From an uncultured Lachnospiraceae bacterium (GTDB lineage Bacteria; Bacillota; Clostridia; Lachnospirales; Lachnospiraceae), in contig CAJTPU010000001.1 of NCBI GenBank assembly GCA_910578335.1, positions 124,001-188,000 of the forward strand: a DNA stretch of 64,000 nt, in the 5' to 3' direction. The translations under genes and the position numbers were made by a program. Under the pieces are notes generated by a model. That model did not search any database. It was not told the origin of the DNA and saw only the letters and a list, made by a program, of their open reading frames with translations. Shown one piece after another: positions 34,691 through 43,880 of this stretch. The number at the start of each line of letters is the position of its first letter. Position 1 is the first letter of the stretch.

Positions 34691-35539
34691 ATGATTTATT
34701 CACAGGCAACAGGCGGATTTGGCAATCAGCTATACAATTATGCCATTGGTTTTGCACTGGCGCAGCAGTATGGGGAAGAGCTGACGCTTGATATCTCCCC
34801 CTACAGGTTTTCTCCCAGACCCTTTGTTTTGAACCAAATGACCATTTCCTGCAAAGTAGCTTCTCTTTTTCCTCCAAGAAAAGATACCAAACTGTCCCGT
34901 ATGCTGGCGCGTGCCCTGCGGATTCTTGCCACAAACCGCCACGGACGCTGCCGCTGGATAAAAGAACGCCCCGACACACGCAACAAATTCGGCGCCTACG
35001 ATTTCTCCCACAAGGCAAACCTTTATCTGGAAGGCTACTGGCAGCATTACCGCTATTTTGACGACTACAGGGATTTATTGTGCAAAGAATTTCAGTTAAA
35101 AGAAGAATTTATTTCCGCTCCCTGCCGCAGGCTGATAGAGCAGGGATTATCCGAGGACAGCGTTGCGGTGCACATCAGAAGAGGCGATTACGAAGCCGCA
35201 TGGGTGCTGAAAGAGGATTACTATCACAAGGCATTTGCTTTCATGAATGAAAAACTGGAAAATCCCCGCTACTATATTTTTTGCGAGGATATTTCCTATG
35301 CAAAAGAGCATTACGGCTATCTGCCAAAAGCCATCTTTGTGACAGGAGAATTTTCCCTGTCCGATATAGAAGAGTTTTGGTTTATGTCCAAGTGCAGGCA
35401 TCAGATTATCGCTAACAGTACCTTTTCCTGGTGGGCTGCTTACTTAAATGCCAACCCTGAGAAGCTGGTGGCAGCACCGGAGTATATGTACTGGAACAGG
35501 GATTATTATCCTGAAAACTGGCACGTACTGCAGGCATGA
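34691..35539 (+). CDS. GT11 alpha-1,2-fucosyltransferase-like protein
   Basis: A 282-residue GT-B enzyme with GGFGNQLYNYAIG (8-20), the GDP-fucose-binding HIRRGDY (161-167) and ANSTFSWWAAYLN. These are the three GT11 motifs. It would add L-fucose, or another GDP-linked deoxysugar, in alpha-1,2 linkage. It follows asnB by 30 bp and ends 22 bp before the convergent gene at 35562. No terminator with a U-tract is seen in that gap. No GDP-fucose synthesis genes are in this window. Confidence 0.88.
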   Translation: MIYSQATGGFGNQLYNYAIGFALAQQYGEELTLDISPYRFSPRPFVLNQMTISCKVASLFPPRKDTKLSRMLARALRILATNRHGRCRWIKERPDTRNKFGAYDFSHKANLYLEGYWQHYRYFDDYRDLLCKEFQLKEEFISAPCRRLIEQGLSEDSVAVHIRRGDYEAAWVLKEDYYHKAFAFMNEKLENPRYYIFCEDISYAKEHYGYLPKAIFVTGEFSLSDIEEFWFMSKCRHQIIANSTFSWWAAYLNANPEKLVAAPEYMYWNRDYYPENWHVLQA

Positions 35540-35561
35540 ACCTGCCCTGCCGCGTCCGTCT

Positions 35562-37259
35562 TCACTGTTTTGAACCGCTCCTTAGAGCCAGAATACGCCC
35601 TTCCACTTCAAGCACTTCATACTCAGCTTCTATATACCGGAAAAAAGCGCTGTTCCTGTCCCGTTCCGTGACCGGATAGCTCCCCACGGGATAATAATAT
35701 ACCACAGTCGGAAACTTATCCGGATGAAGCATATAATACTGCTCCATTCTTTCATAATCCGTATCCAGCAAATAAATGCTCATGGTGCCGCATCCCATGC
35801 CGCTGTACAAATACGCCAGCGGCGTGTTTCTTCCACAGAACAAAATATCATCCTTCGTGTAGGATATCCTGTCTAAATCAGACATCATGGTACAAAACTT
35901 ATAATACCATTCCTCGTCCGCATAAGTACCTTTTAAAGGTCCCTTTTCTATGCGATGCGTATAGTCCCCTGTCATCAGCGTATTGGTCCATGTACACAGA
36001 ATTCTCATGACAAACACACAGCAGGAGAGCCCCGCCCCAAGCGCCAGCAGATAATTCTCCCTTCTTCTTCCCTCCGACAACATATTGGGAAACATCAGAA
36101 CCGAAAAAACAGCCATTGGGCACAAGCCTGCAGAAGTGGAAATAATACCCGTATCTGTTGACAGGCAGAACGACAACGCACATAAAATACTCAGACCCCA
36201 GAGAACATAATATTTTTTCTTCTCCCTGCTTATCAGAACAGCCTGCTCTGCTGAAAACCAGATAAAGGGAATAAAAAATTCATTTTCCAAAAAAGGTCTT
36301 CCTGATGCCATAACCGCCACGCAGGAAAGAATCAGGCATATGACGGCGCCATATGCAAGATAATCTCCATACTGCTTTTTATAATGCCTGCCTGCCAGCA
36401 CAACAAAAAAGTATAAGGTGTTTATGATTGTCAGCACCGTATAATTTTTCAGAATATGATACCCCACCTTAAGAGGCTTTAACGCAAGCTGCAGCAAACC
36501 GCCCATACCTGATACATTATGGTTCTTGTCATTTAATACAAAAGGAAGATTTACAAAAACTTCCTGCCAGGAAGCCCTTGCAAAAATAAAAGCGCTGAAA
36601 ATAAGCAGCATGGTAAAGGCTCCTGCGCTGACAAGTGCATACTGCCTAAGCGGGTTCCGTTTGTCCTCGTGCTTTCCCTTTTTCAGCTTCCACACTGTTA
36701 TAACGGCTCCCGCAAAATAAATCAGTATGCAAAACGGCTGCGCCAGTACGGCGACTGCCAGAAAGATACCGCAGTAATAATAGTCGCGCTTTCTTCTTGC
36801 GTCATCCAGACAAACGGCACCTATCATGATTATCATCCCAAGTGCAATGGTATTGTACGACAGCGCATCCAGATTTTGCGGGGAAAAAAAGTAGTAAAGA
36901 GAAACAGCAATAATACCGGACATACCATATTTTCTTAATTTTACAATGCAGAAAGCAGCGGTGAGCGCCTTGAAAATCAGATATAAAAAGCGGAAATACA
37001 ACACAATTCCTTCCGTTGTCTTCATCAAAAGCATATAAAGATGCACAAACGGCAGCAGCAAAAAACCGCTCATCTGCGCCGTGTTCCAGTCGTCAACCAG
37101 CATGGCATCTCCCTGATAAAAGCGGTAAGCGGTCGCAATATAATATACTTCGTCGGTAGTGCCTTTCGTGGTAATCAGGCATTTTAACCCAAGAAAAATG
37201 AATGTCAATACAAACAGGCATATAAGCAGGCATGCCTTTCCTTTTATTTCTCTTTTCAC
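35562..37259 (-). CDS. Polytopic membrane protein, GT-C-like
   Basis: A 565-residue protein with about 11-12 hydrophobic helices and a soluble C-terminal domain of about 110 residues. The first outer loop has TTDEVYYIATAYRFYQGD and VDDWN, acidic residues as in GT-C enzymes that take sugars from polyprenyl phosphate. I choose the GTG at 37259, which has GGGAG 8 nt upstream; the ATG further out at 37325 lies within the -35 of the promoter at 37297-37325 and cannot be used with it. It is probably a single-gene unit, convergent with the GT11 gene. Confidence 0.75.
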   Translation of the reverse strand: MKREIKGKACLLICLFVLTFIFLGLKCLITTKGTTDEVYYIATAYRFYQGDAMLVDDWNTAQMSGFLLLPFVHLYMLLMKTTEGIVLYFRFLYLIFKALTAAFCIVKLRKYGMSGIIAVSLYYFFSPQNLDALSYNTIALGMIIMIGAVCLDDARRKRDYYYCGIFLAVAVLAQPFCILIYFAGAVITVWKLKKGKHEDKRNPLRQYALVSAGAFTMLLIFSAFIFARASWQEVFVNLPFVLNDKNHNVSGMGGLLQLALKPLKVGYHILKNYTVLTIINTLYFFVVLAGRHYKKQYGDYLAYGAVICLILSCVAVMASGRPFLENEFFIPFIWFSAEQAVLISREKKKYYVLWGLSILCALSFCLSTDTGIISTSAGLCPMAVFSVLMFPNMLSEGRRRENYLLALGAGLSCCVFVMRILCTWTNTLMTGDYTHRIEKGPLKGTYADEEWYYKFCTMMSDLDRISYTKDDILFCGRNTPLAYLYSGMGCGTMSIYLLDTDYERMEQYYMLHPDKFPTVVYYYPVGSYPVTERDRNSAFFRYIEAEYEVLEVEGRILALRSGSKQ

Positions 37260-37290
37260 TGTACTTTCTCCCTTTTGGATAATTGCGCTA

Positions 37291-37349
37291 TTTAACACTA
37301 TAACACATATTATTATCCTCAACAAGTACAGCAGGGAAAGTATCCTTCC
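37291..37349 (-). repeat. Duplicated promoter region, copy A
   Basis: About 59 bp that match 38516-38574 at roughly four of five positions, with the best identity over the -10 and -35. The coding regions downstream are unrelated, so the duplication involves only the upstream control region. Confidence 0.7.
37297..37325 (-). promoter_or_regulatory. Putative promoter of the GT-C-like gene
   Basis: Minus-strand TTGTTG (37325-37320), a 17-bp spacer and TATAGT (37302-37297). It lies within duplicated region A; the same elements and spacing recur at 38522-38550. Confidence 0.65.
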
Positions 37350-37454
37350 TGTATGTTACTTTTCCATTTTTGTTCTTAGCAAAAGCGTCCGGACAAGTTT
37401 TTTCGATTCCATTTTGCCTGCACCGTTGTCAACTGCAATCATTCAAAAGTGCTC

Positions 37455-38468
37455 TTACGCATTGCTTTTGTATTTCTCCTCCCCGTGTCCCATGTTCCAT
37501 TTCCCATTTAGCACCGGACAGACCCTGTCAATGATAAGCGCCGGAATCACCCATGCCACACAGGCAGTCACACAAATCAAAAAGGCACAAAGACTCTTCC
37601 CTCTTATGGAAAATGGCAGCAATGCCAGCAACTTTCTGCCGATTATGTATCCATGCGGTCCAAAAGCAAAATACAGCAGGCTATGCTTTCCCATAAAGGT
37701 AAGGAGCGGAATACGTCTCCATTGCCGTGTTAATGCAAACACGGCAAATAACCCGCTAAAGCATAACAATAGATACAAAAATATATTTTGTATTCCATTG
37801 TTTCTTACGTCAAAACCCTCCCACGCAAAAAAATTCATAAACACTACGACTTCCACAGTGTAAACAATTATCCATGCCCAATGCTCCACAATTTTCTTTG
37901 CTATGCCTTCTCTATCCGTGCAGCGCCTGATATAATATCCTGCCACAATAAATATCTGATTTATCAGCGCGCAGCTTATATTCCATATTTTTAGAACCTC
38001 TGTATCCCGCAGCAAAAAATATGTCAGAGCACAAATCGTAAGGCTGACCGCCATTGCGCTCTGCCATCGACCACATATTTTTATAATACCATAGCCAATC
38101 GTCAGCGACACCAGCAATGCCGGAACAAACCAGACTGCACTTCCCATAAGGATTCTCTTTGTACATTCTATGCCGATTTCTTTTATGACACCGGCATTCT
38201 TTAGCATCCTCCGGATATCGGAAACATTACAATATGCCTCCACATAGGAAATAATTATCCATGGAAACAGCAGACTCAATAATCTGGTTTTTATAAATTT
38301 TTTTACCTTCAATTCCGGCTTTAACAAATAGCCTGAAACAAAAAAGAAAACCGGCAGCATAATGGGGGAAATAATCGTACCATAAATTCCTCCCACACCA
38401 ACATGCGCCCACATAACGCAAAAGGCACCAATTCCTCTCATGGTATCTATAGATTCATCTCTTTTCAT
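37455..38468 (-). CDS. Acyltransferase family 3 membrane protein
   Basis: A 337-residue protein with about 10 membrane segments. The N-terminal IDTMRGIGAFCVMWAH carries the conserved Arg/His of the Acyl_transf_3 family (OafA/NodX type), and FFFVSGYLLKPELKVKKFIKTR is the typical second block. It would O-acetylate a sugar of the lipid-linked unit or polymer. It has its own promoter, 54 bp upstream of the ATG, and is probably monocistronic. Together with the MBOAT set it gives two separate acylation systems. Confidence 0.88.
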   Translation of the reverse strand: MKRDESIDTMRGIGAFCVMWAHVGVGGIYGTIISPIMLPVFFFVSGYLLKPELKVKKFIKTRLLSLLFPWIIISYVEAYCNVSDIRRMLKNAGVIKEIGIECTKRILMGSAVWFVPALLVSLTIGYGIIKICGRWQSAMAVSLTICALTYFLLRDTEVLKIWNISCALINQIFIVAGYYIRRCTDREGIAKKIVEHWAWIIVYTVEVVVFMNFFAWEGFDVRNNGIQNIFLYLLLCFSGLFAVFALTRQWRRIPLLTFMGKHSLLYFAFGPHGYIIGRKLLALLPFSIRGKSLCAFLICVTACVAWVIPALIIDRVCPVLNGKWNMGHGEEKYKSNA

Positions 38469-38515
38469 AATTAAGCGGCATTTCTCCTATTTCAGATAAT
38501 TACATTATTTAATAA

Positions 38516-38574
38516 TTTAATACTATAACACATATTATCATCCCCAACAAGAGCAGCAGGAAAATCGTCTTCTT
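38516..38574 (-). repeat. Duplicated promoter region, copy B
   Basis: Counterpart of 37291-37349, upstream of the acyltransferase-3 gene. A 12-bp palindrome ATATCCGGATAT lies about 55 bp further upstream (38605-38616); copy A has a GTCCGGAC palindrome at a similar distance. The rest of the 38469-38668 gap shows no gene or clear terminator. Confidence 0.7.
38522..38550 (-). promoter_or_regulatory. Putative promoter of the acyltransferase-3 gene
   Basis: Minus-strand TTGTTG (38550-38545), a 17-bp spacer and TATAGT (38527-38522), identical in both hexamers to the promoter at 37297-37325. Confidence 0.65.
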
Positions 38575-38668
38575 CGAGCCCTGCCGGCACCTTACTCAAG
38601 AGAAATATCCGGATATCATACAAAGAGAGAAGACTGCTTGTCTGCTTTCATACTTTGAAAACAGAACG

Positions 38669-39673
38669 TCAATTTTTATCTATAAATTTATTCTCGCTTA
38701 ACCGATACTTATTCCCCATGAGCTTATGTTTCACAATCCACCATCCCGGCACCCAGATTCTCTGCTTCATGGCTGGAGAGGCGCTGCCTATCATCCAGCA
38801 ATTCTTATCGCAGTGCCTTACCTGCTCCCTAACCTTCTTTGCCTGCTCGGATGTCCAGATTTCTTCCCATGTACTGTCGTGCAGGTTGCCCATCGCCATT
38901 TTTTCCGTGCTGCCGTTGCATGGCAGCACATTGCCGTAAGGGTCTAAGAAAAACCCGTTGGTACCCATCTCACAGGGAAGAAGGCGTTTCTGTCCGTATA
39001 TATAGTTTATCAGACCGTGATTAAAATAAGCACGCGCCCATTTCTTCGGCGACTTCGACTTGAGCAGGGCGTTAATCAGCTCCTCAAACGCCTCCGCCAC
39101 CTTCCTCTTATCGTCAATTTTGTTGTCCGTCTTTCTGAAATAGAAGGAATTGTGCAGCGTGGCTGTCGCAAATTCCATGCCAAGCTCGTCCGACATATTG
39201 TAGAGCGGCACCAAATCCTGACAGTTCATATCCTGTACCGTCATGCCAAATCCCACATCATTATGCCCCATTTCCACCAGCTTTTTGAGCGTACCGTAGC
39301 CGCGGTTGAAACCGTCAGGCAGCCCGCGAATGGCATTGTTGGTCTCCTCCAGCCCCTCTATACTGATGCGGATGCCAACCTCCGGAAACTCCTTGCACAG
39401 CTCAATAATACGGTCCGTAAAGTAGCCGTTAGTGGATATCACAATCCGGTTTGTCTTTTTATAGAGCAGGCGCACGATATCCTTAATGTCCTGCCTGATA
39501 AAAGGCTCTCCACCTGTGATATTGGTAAATGCCATCTCCGGCAGTTTTTCCAGCGTCGCCAAGTCAATTTCTTCCTCCGGACGGGTCGGGTCCCTAAAGC
39601 AGTCGCACATATTGCAGCGCGCATTACACCTATAGGTTATAATAATAGAACCATGCAATTTTCTCTTTTTCAT
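38669..39673 (-). CDS. Radical SAM/SPASM domain protein
   Basis: A 334-residue radical SAM enzyme: the [4Fe-4S] site is Cys16-X3-Cys20-X2-Cys23, then the GGEP motif and ISTNGYFTDRIIELC. The C-terminal SPASM part has LLPCEMG, GNVLPCNGS and RHCDKNCW as possible auxiliary-cluster cysteines. Members near glycan genes are of unknown function; SPASM proteins often modify peptides, but some act on sugars. No precursor peptide was found nearby. Its ATG overlaps the stop of the GT4 gene (ATGA), so the two are coupled, and it is the last gene of the leftward right-hand unit. Confidence 0.87.
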   Translation of the reverse strand: MKKRKLHGSIIITYRCNARCNMCDCFRDPTRPEEEIDLATLEKLPEMAFTNITGGEPFIRQDIKDIVRLLYKKTNRIVISTNGYFTDRIIELCKEFPEVGIRISIEGLEETNNAIRGLPDGFNRGYGTLKKLVEMGHNDVGFGMTVQDMNCQDLVPLYNMSDELGMEFATATLHNSFYFRKTDNKIDDKRKVAEAFEELINALLKSKSPKKWARAYFNHGLINYIYGQKRLLPCEMGTNGFFLDPYGNVLPCNGSTEKMAMGNLHDSTWEEIWTSEQAKKVREQVRHCDKNCWMIGSASPAMKQRIWVPGWWIVKHKLMGNKYRLSENKFIDKN

Positions 39674-40884
39674 GCAGACACAGCACCTTTCTCTTTTCCA
39701 AGAAGCTTCCGGTAACAGACCAGCAGCTTTTTACAATATTCCTCGCAATTATCAAAATCGTATGTCAGGCAATTTTCCGAATACGCCTTTCTTTTTTCTT
39801 TGTCCTTCCACAAATTCTCTATTTTTTCCTGCAGTGCCTCCGCATTGCCGCTCTCAAATACTTCACCCGTTCTTCCCTGTGCAATCAGCTCCGGAATACC
39901 GCCGATATCCGCTCCAATCACCGGCGTCCCAAGCGCCTGTGCCTCCATGACGGAAAAAGGTCCGTTCTCATACCATTCAGACGGATAAACGGCAAATGCC
40001 GCCTGCGCAATTAAAGTATGCAGCGCATCGCCCTGTTTGAACCCGACCTCCTTTATATTGGGAACCTTTCTGATTTCCTCCTGCAGTTCTCCCTTTCCCG
40101 CGAAAACAAACGGCACCTCCGGCAGTCTTTTACAGACGGACAGCAGGGTATGAACTCCTTTTTCCTTGGAATACCTTCCAAAATAGAGCACATATTCTTT
40201 TTTTTCAGGCGCTGCTTCGTACAACACCGGAATAAAATTATGCATTGTCACGCATTTATCCTGCAAACGCTTATCCCCGCATAGTTTTTCAGCCATAAAG
40301 CGGCTGGGGCAAATTATCAAATCTATTTTTTTATATGCTTTCAGGCAACGGTACAGAGCACTTTCCATCGTCCCTAAAAGGCTCTTTATCCTTGACCCAT
40401 GTATGCAGCGGTCTTTCATACAGTGCATGCTGCTTCCATGCAGGCACTTTTCACAATTCTTCCCCGTTTTACCGTTAATCATCATATGGTTAGGACAGAC
40501 GAGCTGGTAGTCGTGCGCCGTAAACACAATCGGTATCTTATGCGCCTTAATCTCATAGATAATCGAGGGCGTAAGCTGATAGTTAAAATTATTGAGATGC
40601 ACGATATCCGGCTTAAAATCCCGCAGTACGGCTCTAATCTTCTTCCTCGCCTCACGGGAGTATATGATTTTAAACGGATATATAAGCTTCTGCAGCTTGC
40701 CCGTGTGAAAGTCCATATTGGAGGTATAACTCTCTGCATGATTGCCCACAATACGGTTCTCATGCTCCATGCCAAAATATTCTACCTGATGCCCCTGCCG
40801 CGCAAGCTCTTTGCCCAGCTCAAAAATATACGTTTCCGAACCGCCGTTTGGGTGCAGGAACTTATTTACCATTAATATTTTCAT
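39670..40884 (-). CDS. GT4-family glycosyltransferase with a cysteine-rich loop
   Basis: A 404-residue GT-B enzyme: NKFLHPNGGSETYIFELG, LYFGRYSKEKGVHTLLSV and the NGPFSVMEAQALGTP donor site. Between the two domains lies a Cys cluster, Cys130, Cys144, Cys147, Cys155 and Cys160, a variant known in several GT4 subgroups and possibly metal-binding. GAGGAAGGAAGT precedes the ATG. It is coupled to the radical SAM gene downstream. Confidence 0.88.
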   Translation of the reverse strand: MKILMVNKFLHPNGGSETYIFELGKELARQGHQVEYFGMEHENRIVGNHAESYTSNMDFHTGKLQKLIYPFKIIYSREARKKIRAVLRDFKPDIVHLNNFNYQLTPSIIYEIKAHKIPIVFTAHDYQLVCPNHMMINGKTGKNCEKCLHGSSMHCMKDRCIHGSRIKSLLGTMESALYRCLKAYKKIDLIICPSRFMAEKLCGDKRLQDKCVTMHNFIPVLYEAAPEKKEYVLYFGRYSKEKGVHTLLSVCKRLPEVPFVFAGKGELQEEIRKVPNIKEVGFKQGDALHTLIAQAAFAVYPSEWYENGPFSVMEAQALGTPVIGADIGGIPELIAQGRTGEVFESGNAEALQEKIENLWKDKEKRKAYSENCLTYDFDNCEEYCKKLLVCYRKLLGKEKGAVSA

Positions 40885-40914
40885 ACTTCCTTCCTCTTTT
40901 ATACCGTAAACACT

Positions 40915-42051
40915 TTATTTCCAAGTATTCTTTTCTCCATTTTGATATACCCCCATTGTCTGAATCACAATTTCATCCCACTTGTACTTCTCTGTAACAT
41001 ACTCTGCAATTTCCTGCTTCGTATGCGCAAAGGCATAATCCGGCGCTGTCAGCCTGCACAGCTTTTCCTTTAAGTCCTCCACATCGGACTTGTGGAAAGT
41101 CTCTGCATACGCCCCCGCCACGCCCGTATTCTCTGCAATATCGCTGATAAGACACTGTGCGCCGTAGCTCATCGCCTCCAAAAGGCTGATGGGCATCCCC
41201 TCGATATCGCTTGGCAATATATAAAGATAACAATTACTATACAATTCCTCCAGCAGCCTTCCCTGTACAAAGCCCGTCATAATTACGTTCGGATTGTCCT
41301 TACACGCTTCCTGTATCTTTTCCAGATAGCTGTCCGAATGACTGCTGCCGCCCGCAATCACCAGCTTTTTCTTACATCCTGATTTCCGGTATGCCTCTAT
41401 CAGATAGTGAAGCCCCTTCTCCGGCACGATTCTGGCAAGGAATAAAAGATAATCTTCTCCGCATAGCCCGTATTTTTCCGTTATGAACTGCGGCTTGCGC
41501 AAAACCGCCCTGTCCACTCCGTTGGGAATATACACTGCCTCCCGCTTATAGGTCTGCTTAAAATACTGTTTTGTCTCCGGCGACAAAACAATAAGCACAT
41601 CCGCATATTTTGCCGCCATCTTTTCCCCGTACTTTAAAAACCGTGTTGCAAAGCCGCCCCATTTGGCACGCTGCCAGTCCAGCCCGTGTATGGTCGCCGC
41701 CGTCCTGATTTTAAAAAGCCGCGGCAGCCACAAAAAAGCGCAGGGACCCTCTGCATGGAAATGAATCACATCATAGTGTCCAAACAACGCATGGACAGTT
41801 GCAAAAAAGGCATATAGCACCGCATTTAAGCTTTTCTTCTCCACGGTAGGAACCGTTATGATACGTACTCCCTTATACTCCCTCTGCTTTTTTGCGTCAT
41901 TTTCTTTTCCCGACACATGATGTCCCTTGCGGTTGTAGACGCAGACCTCGTGTCCTTTTTTTGCCATGCGCACCGCAAGCTCTTCCACCACGCGCTCCAC
42001 GCCGCCTTCTCTGGAGGGAATGCGCTTATGCCCTATCATCGCTATTTTCAT
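40915..42051 (-). CDS. GT4-family glycosyltransferase
   Basis: A 378-residue GT-B enzyme: IGHKRIPSREGGVERVVEELA at the N-terminus, similar to rhamnosyl- and mannosyltransferases of the DUF1972/GT4 type, then LFLARIVPEKGLHYLIEAY and PSDIEGMPISLLEAMSYG. AGGAGCAGTCTT precedes the ATG. Its position soon after the initiating sugar-phosphate transferase suggests that it adds an early sugar of the repeat unit. The donor is not determined. Confidence 0.9.
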   Translation of the reverse strand: MKIAMIGHKRIPSREGGVERVVEELAVRMAKKGHEVCVYNRKGHHVSGKENDAKKQREYKGVRIITVPTVEKKSLNAVLYAFFATVHALFGHYDVIHFHAEGPCAFLWLPRLFKIRTAATIHGLDWQRAKWGGFATRFLKYGEKMAAKYADVLIVLSPETKQYFKQTYKREAVYIPNGVDRAVLRKPQFITEKYGLCGEDYLLFLARIVPEKGLHYLIEAYRKSGCKKKLVIAGGSSHSDSYLEKIQEACKDNPNVIMTGFVQGRLLEELYSNCYLYILPSDIEGMPISLLEAMSYGAQCLISDIAENTGVAGAYAETFHKSDVEDLKEKLCRLTAPDYAFAHTKQEIAEYVTEKYKWDEIVIQTMGVYQNGEKNTWK

Positions 42052-42075
42052 AAGACTGCTCCTGTAATCATAAAA

Positions 42076-42444
42076 TCATGGCAGTACACCTTCTTTGGTC
42101 TCTTGGTATTCGTACTCTCCGTCATAGATGTCAACGCCCTGTTCTGACATATTGGGAAAGTAGTAGGGAATCACACTGCAAAGGCTGTTCGCATCATAAA
42201 AAATGATGTCTCCATCCTTGATATGCTCTTTTGCAAACCGAAACGTCTCATCCGTTTTTGTATGGTATTCTTCCACAAAAACAGTATGGTAAACACCTGC
42301 ACCGGTCACAAGGAAAAATACTGCCGGTATAAACAGCAAATACCTTGGAATATATTTCCACAGGGCACTCATTCCCAAAATAAAAACATACAGCGCTATT
42401 ACCAGATAACGGGGTTCCAAACTTTCATCCCGAAGTTTCTCCTC
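42076..42444 (-). pseudogene. C-terminal remnant of a GT39-like membrane glycosyltransferase
   Basis: An open frame of about 120 codons with no ATG near its start, in frame with and beginning directly after the TAG stop of the sugar-phosphate transferase gene. It has EPRYLVIALYVFILGMSALW, one or two helices, then a soluble tail with KDGDIIFYDANSLCSVIPYY, which looks like the C-terminal end of GT39/PMT-type proteins. A normal member would be about 450-550 aa, so most of the protein is missing. The AGGAGGAG upstream leads only to a 9-codon frame (ATG at 42428). An expressed short protein from TTG (42420) is possible but poorly supported. Confidence 0.55.
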
Positions 42445-43866
42445 CTATTTTGAGCCCCTGCCTGTAAAAATAACCCATATTGTCTTGAACAAAATTTTAA
42501 TATCAAGCCCCAGCGACCAGTTATCAATATATTCCAAATCAAGCTTAACAACTTCTTCAAATTCCTCAATATCGCTCCGCCCGCTTACCTGCCACATCCC
42601 GGTCAGCCCGGGCGTCATGCAAAGCCTTCTCCTGTAATACAGGCTGTACTGCTTAAACTCGTCCTCTGTAGGCGGTCTGGTACCCACAAGACTCATATCT
42701 CCCTTGAGCACATTATAAAACTGCGGAAGCTCGTCCATACTTGTCTTACGAATGAATCTGCCTACTTTCGTAATACGGGGGTCGTCCTCCATTTTAAACA
42801 TAAGCCCCTTCATCTCATTTTTATCCATCAACTCTTGCTTCCGCTTCTCCGCATCTACATACATGGAGCGAAACTTATATATTTTAAATCGTCTTCCGTT
42901 TTTTCCGATTCGGATTTGGGAGAAAAAAACAGGTCCTTTTGAATCTAATTTAATCGCAGCCGCTATAAAAGGAGTAAAGACCGCAGTAATCAGCAGCCCC
43001 ACAATCCCTCCTACAATATCCATCAGGCGTTTTATCAGCCTTCTGCCATAATCCACGCTGTAGAGGGAGTATGTCACAACCGTATGACTTCCAAATTTTC
43101 CGATGCTGCTTTCCTTATCATGCCATTCTATAATATCTATGCTGTAATGGCACAGTACGCCCATTGTCTCGAAATCTTGTATCATTGCCCGCAGAGAAGC
43201 CGTATTTTCTTTCTCCGCCTTAATAAAAACCTCGTCGAGCGGAAGCTGCCTTGCCTCCTCCATCAGACTGCTGCGGTTTGCTATAATCGGTATGCCATTG
43301 CATTCCTCCTCCTTTTCCTCCATATCCAAAACCGCAATCGCGCTAATTTCATAATTTATTTGAAGGTTTTGCTGTATTTCCGCAACAGTTTCCGCAAGCC
43401 CCTCCTTTTCCAGCACCAGCATGACCCGTACCTTGCCGTTCTCGCTGCGCAGATACTTACGCATAAGCTTTTTGATAATCACATGTAATATATAGGTAAA
43501 CAGCACATTAAATATGGCAAAATATCCAAATAAAAGACGTGAAAAGAATTCCGCCTGTTTAATTAAAAACAGAAAACAGCCGACCGTTACAAACATAATG
43601 AGATTGTTTCTGATTACCATGGACAGCTCAACCAAATAGCCCCTTTTGGAAAAATCCCTGTTCCAGTCCATAAACAGCCCGAATATTGTACAGAACAGCA
43701 TAAAACAGAAGCAAATCATATAGTGCATTACCTTCCGCACTTGCAAATCTGCAATTCCAAACCGCACTATGACTGCCAGCACATATGAAATTATAATAGA
43801 CAGCAAATCCACTGCCAGCAATACATATACCCTCGCAACATGGTTTTTCTGACTCGTCTGTTCCAA
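42445..43866 (-). CDS. Polyprenyl-phosphate sugar-1-phosphate transferase (initiating, WbaP/WcaJ type)
   Basis: A 473-residue initiating enzyme that moves a sugar 1-phosphate (often glucose or galactose) from a UDP-sugar to undecaprenyl phosphate. Four or five N-terminal helices, a CoA-binding-like middle domain, then the catalytic domain: KRLMDIVGGIVGLLI, KGPVFFSQIRIGKNG, YKFRSMYVDAE, DELPQFYNVLKGDMSLVGTRP and PGLTGMWQVSGR. I choose TTG at 43866, with AAGGAG at 8-nt spacing just after the wzy gene; an upstream in-frame ATG at 43971 lies within wzy and has no ribosome site. It is the only initiating transferase in the window. Confidence 0.92.
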   Translation of the reverse strand: MEQTSQKNHVARVYVLLAVDLLSIIISYVLAVIVRFGIADLQVRKVMHYMICFCFMLFCTIFGLFMDWNRDFSKRGYLVELSMVIRNNLIMFVTVGCFLFLIKQAEFFSRLLFGYFAIFNVLFTYILHVIIKKLMRKYLRSENGKVRVMLVLEKEGLAETVAEIQQNLQINYEISAIAVLDMEEKEEECNGIPIIANRSSLMEEARQLPLDEVFIKAEKENTASLRAMIQDFETMGVLCHYSIDIIEWHDKESSIGKFGSHTVVTYSLYSVDYGRRLIKRLMDIVGGIVGLLITAVFTPFIAAAIKLDSKGPVFFSQIRIGKNGRRFKIYKFRSMYVDAEKRKQELMDKNEMKGLMFKMEDDPRITKVGRFIRKTSMDELPQFYNVLKGDMSLVGTRPPTEDEFKQYSLYYRRRLCMTPGLTGMWQVSGRSDIEEFEEVVKLDLEYIDNWSLGLDIKILFKTIWVIFTGRGSK

Positions 43867-43880
43867 TCGTCCATCTCCTT

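Noticed and set aside
35540..35561. Bidirectional terminator between convergent genes
   Set aside because: Only a 5-bp inverted repeat with no U-tract on either strand is visible.
40885..40914. Promoter between two GT4 genes
   Set aside because: TATAAA is present but the best -35 candidate has a 15-bp spacer and poor match.
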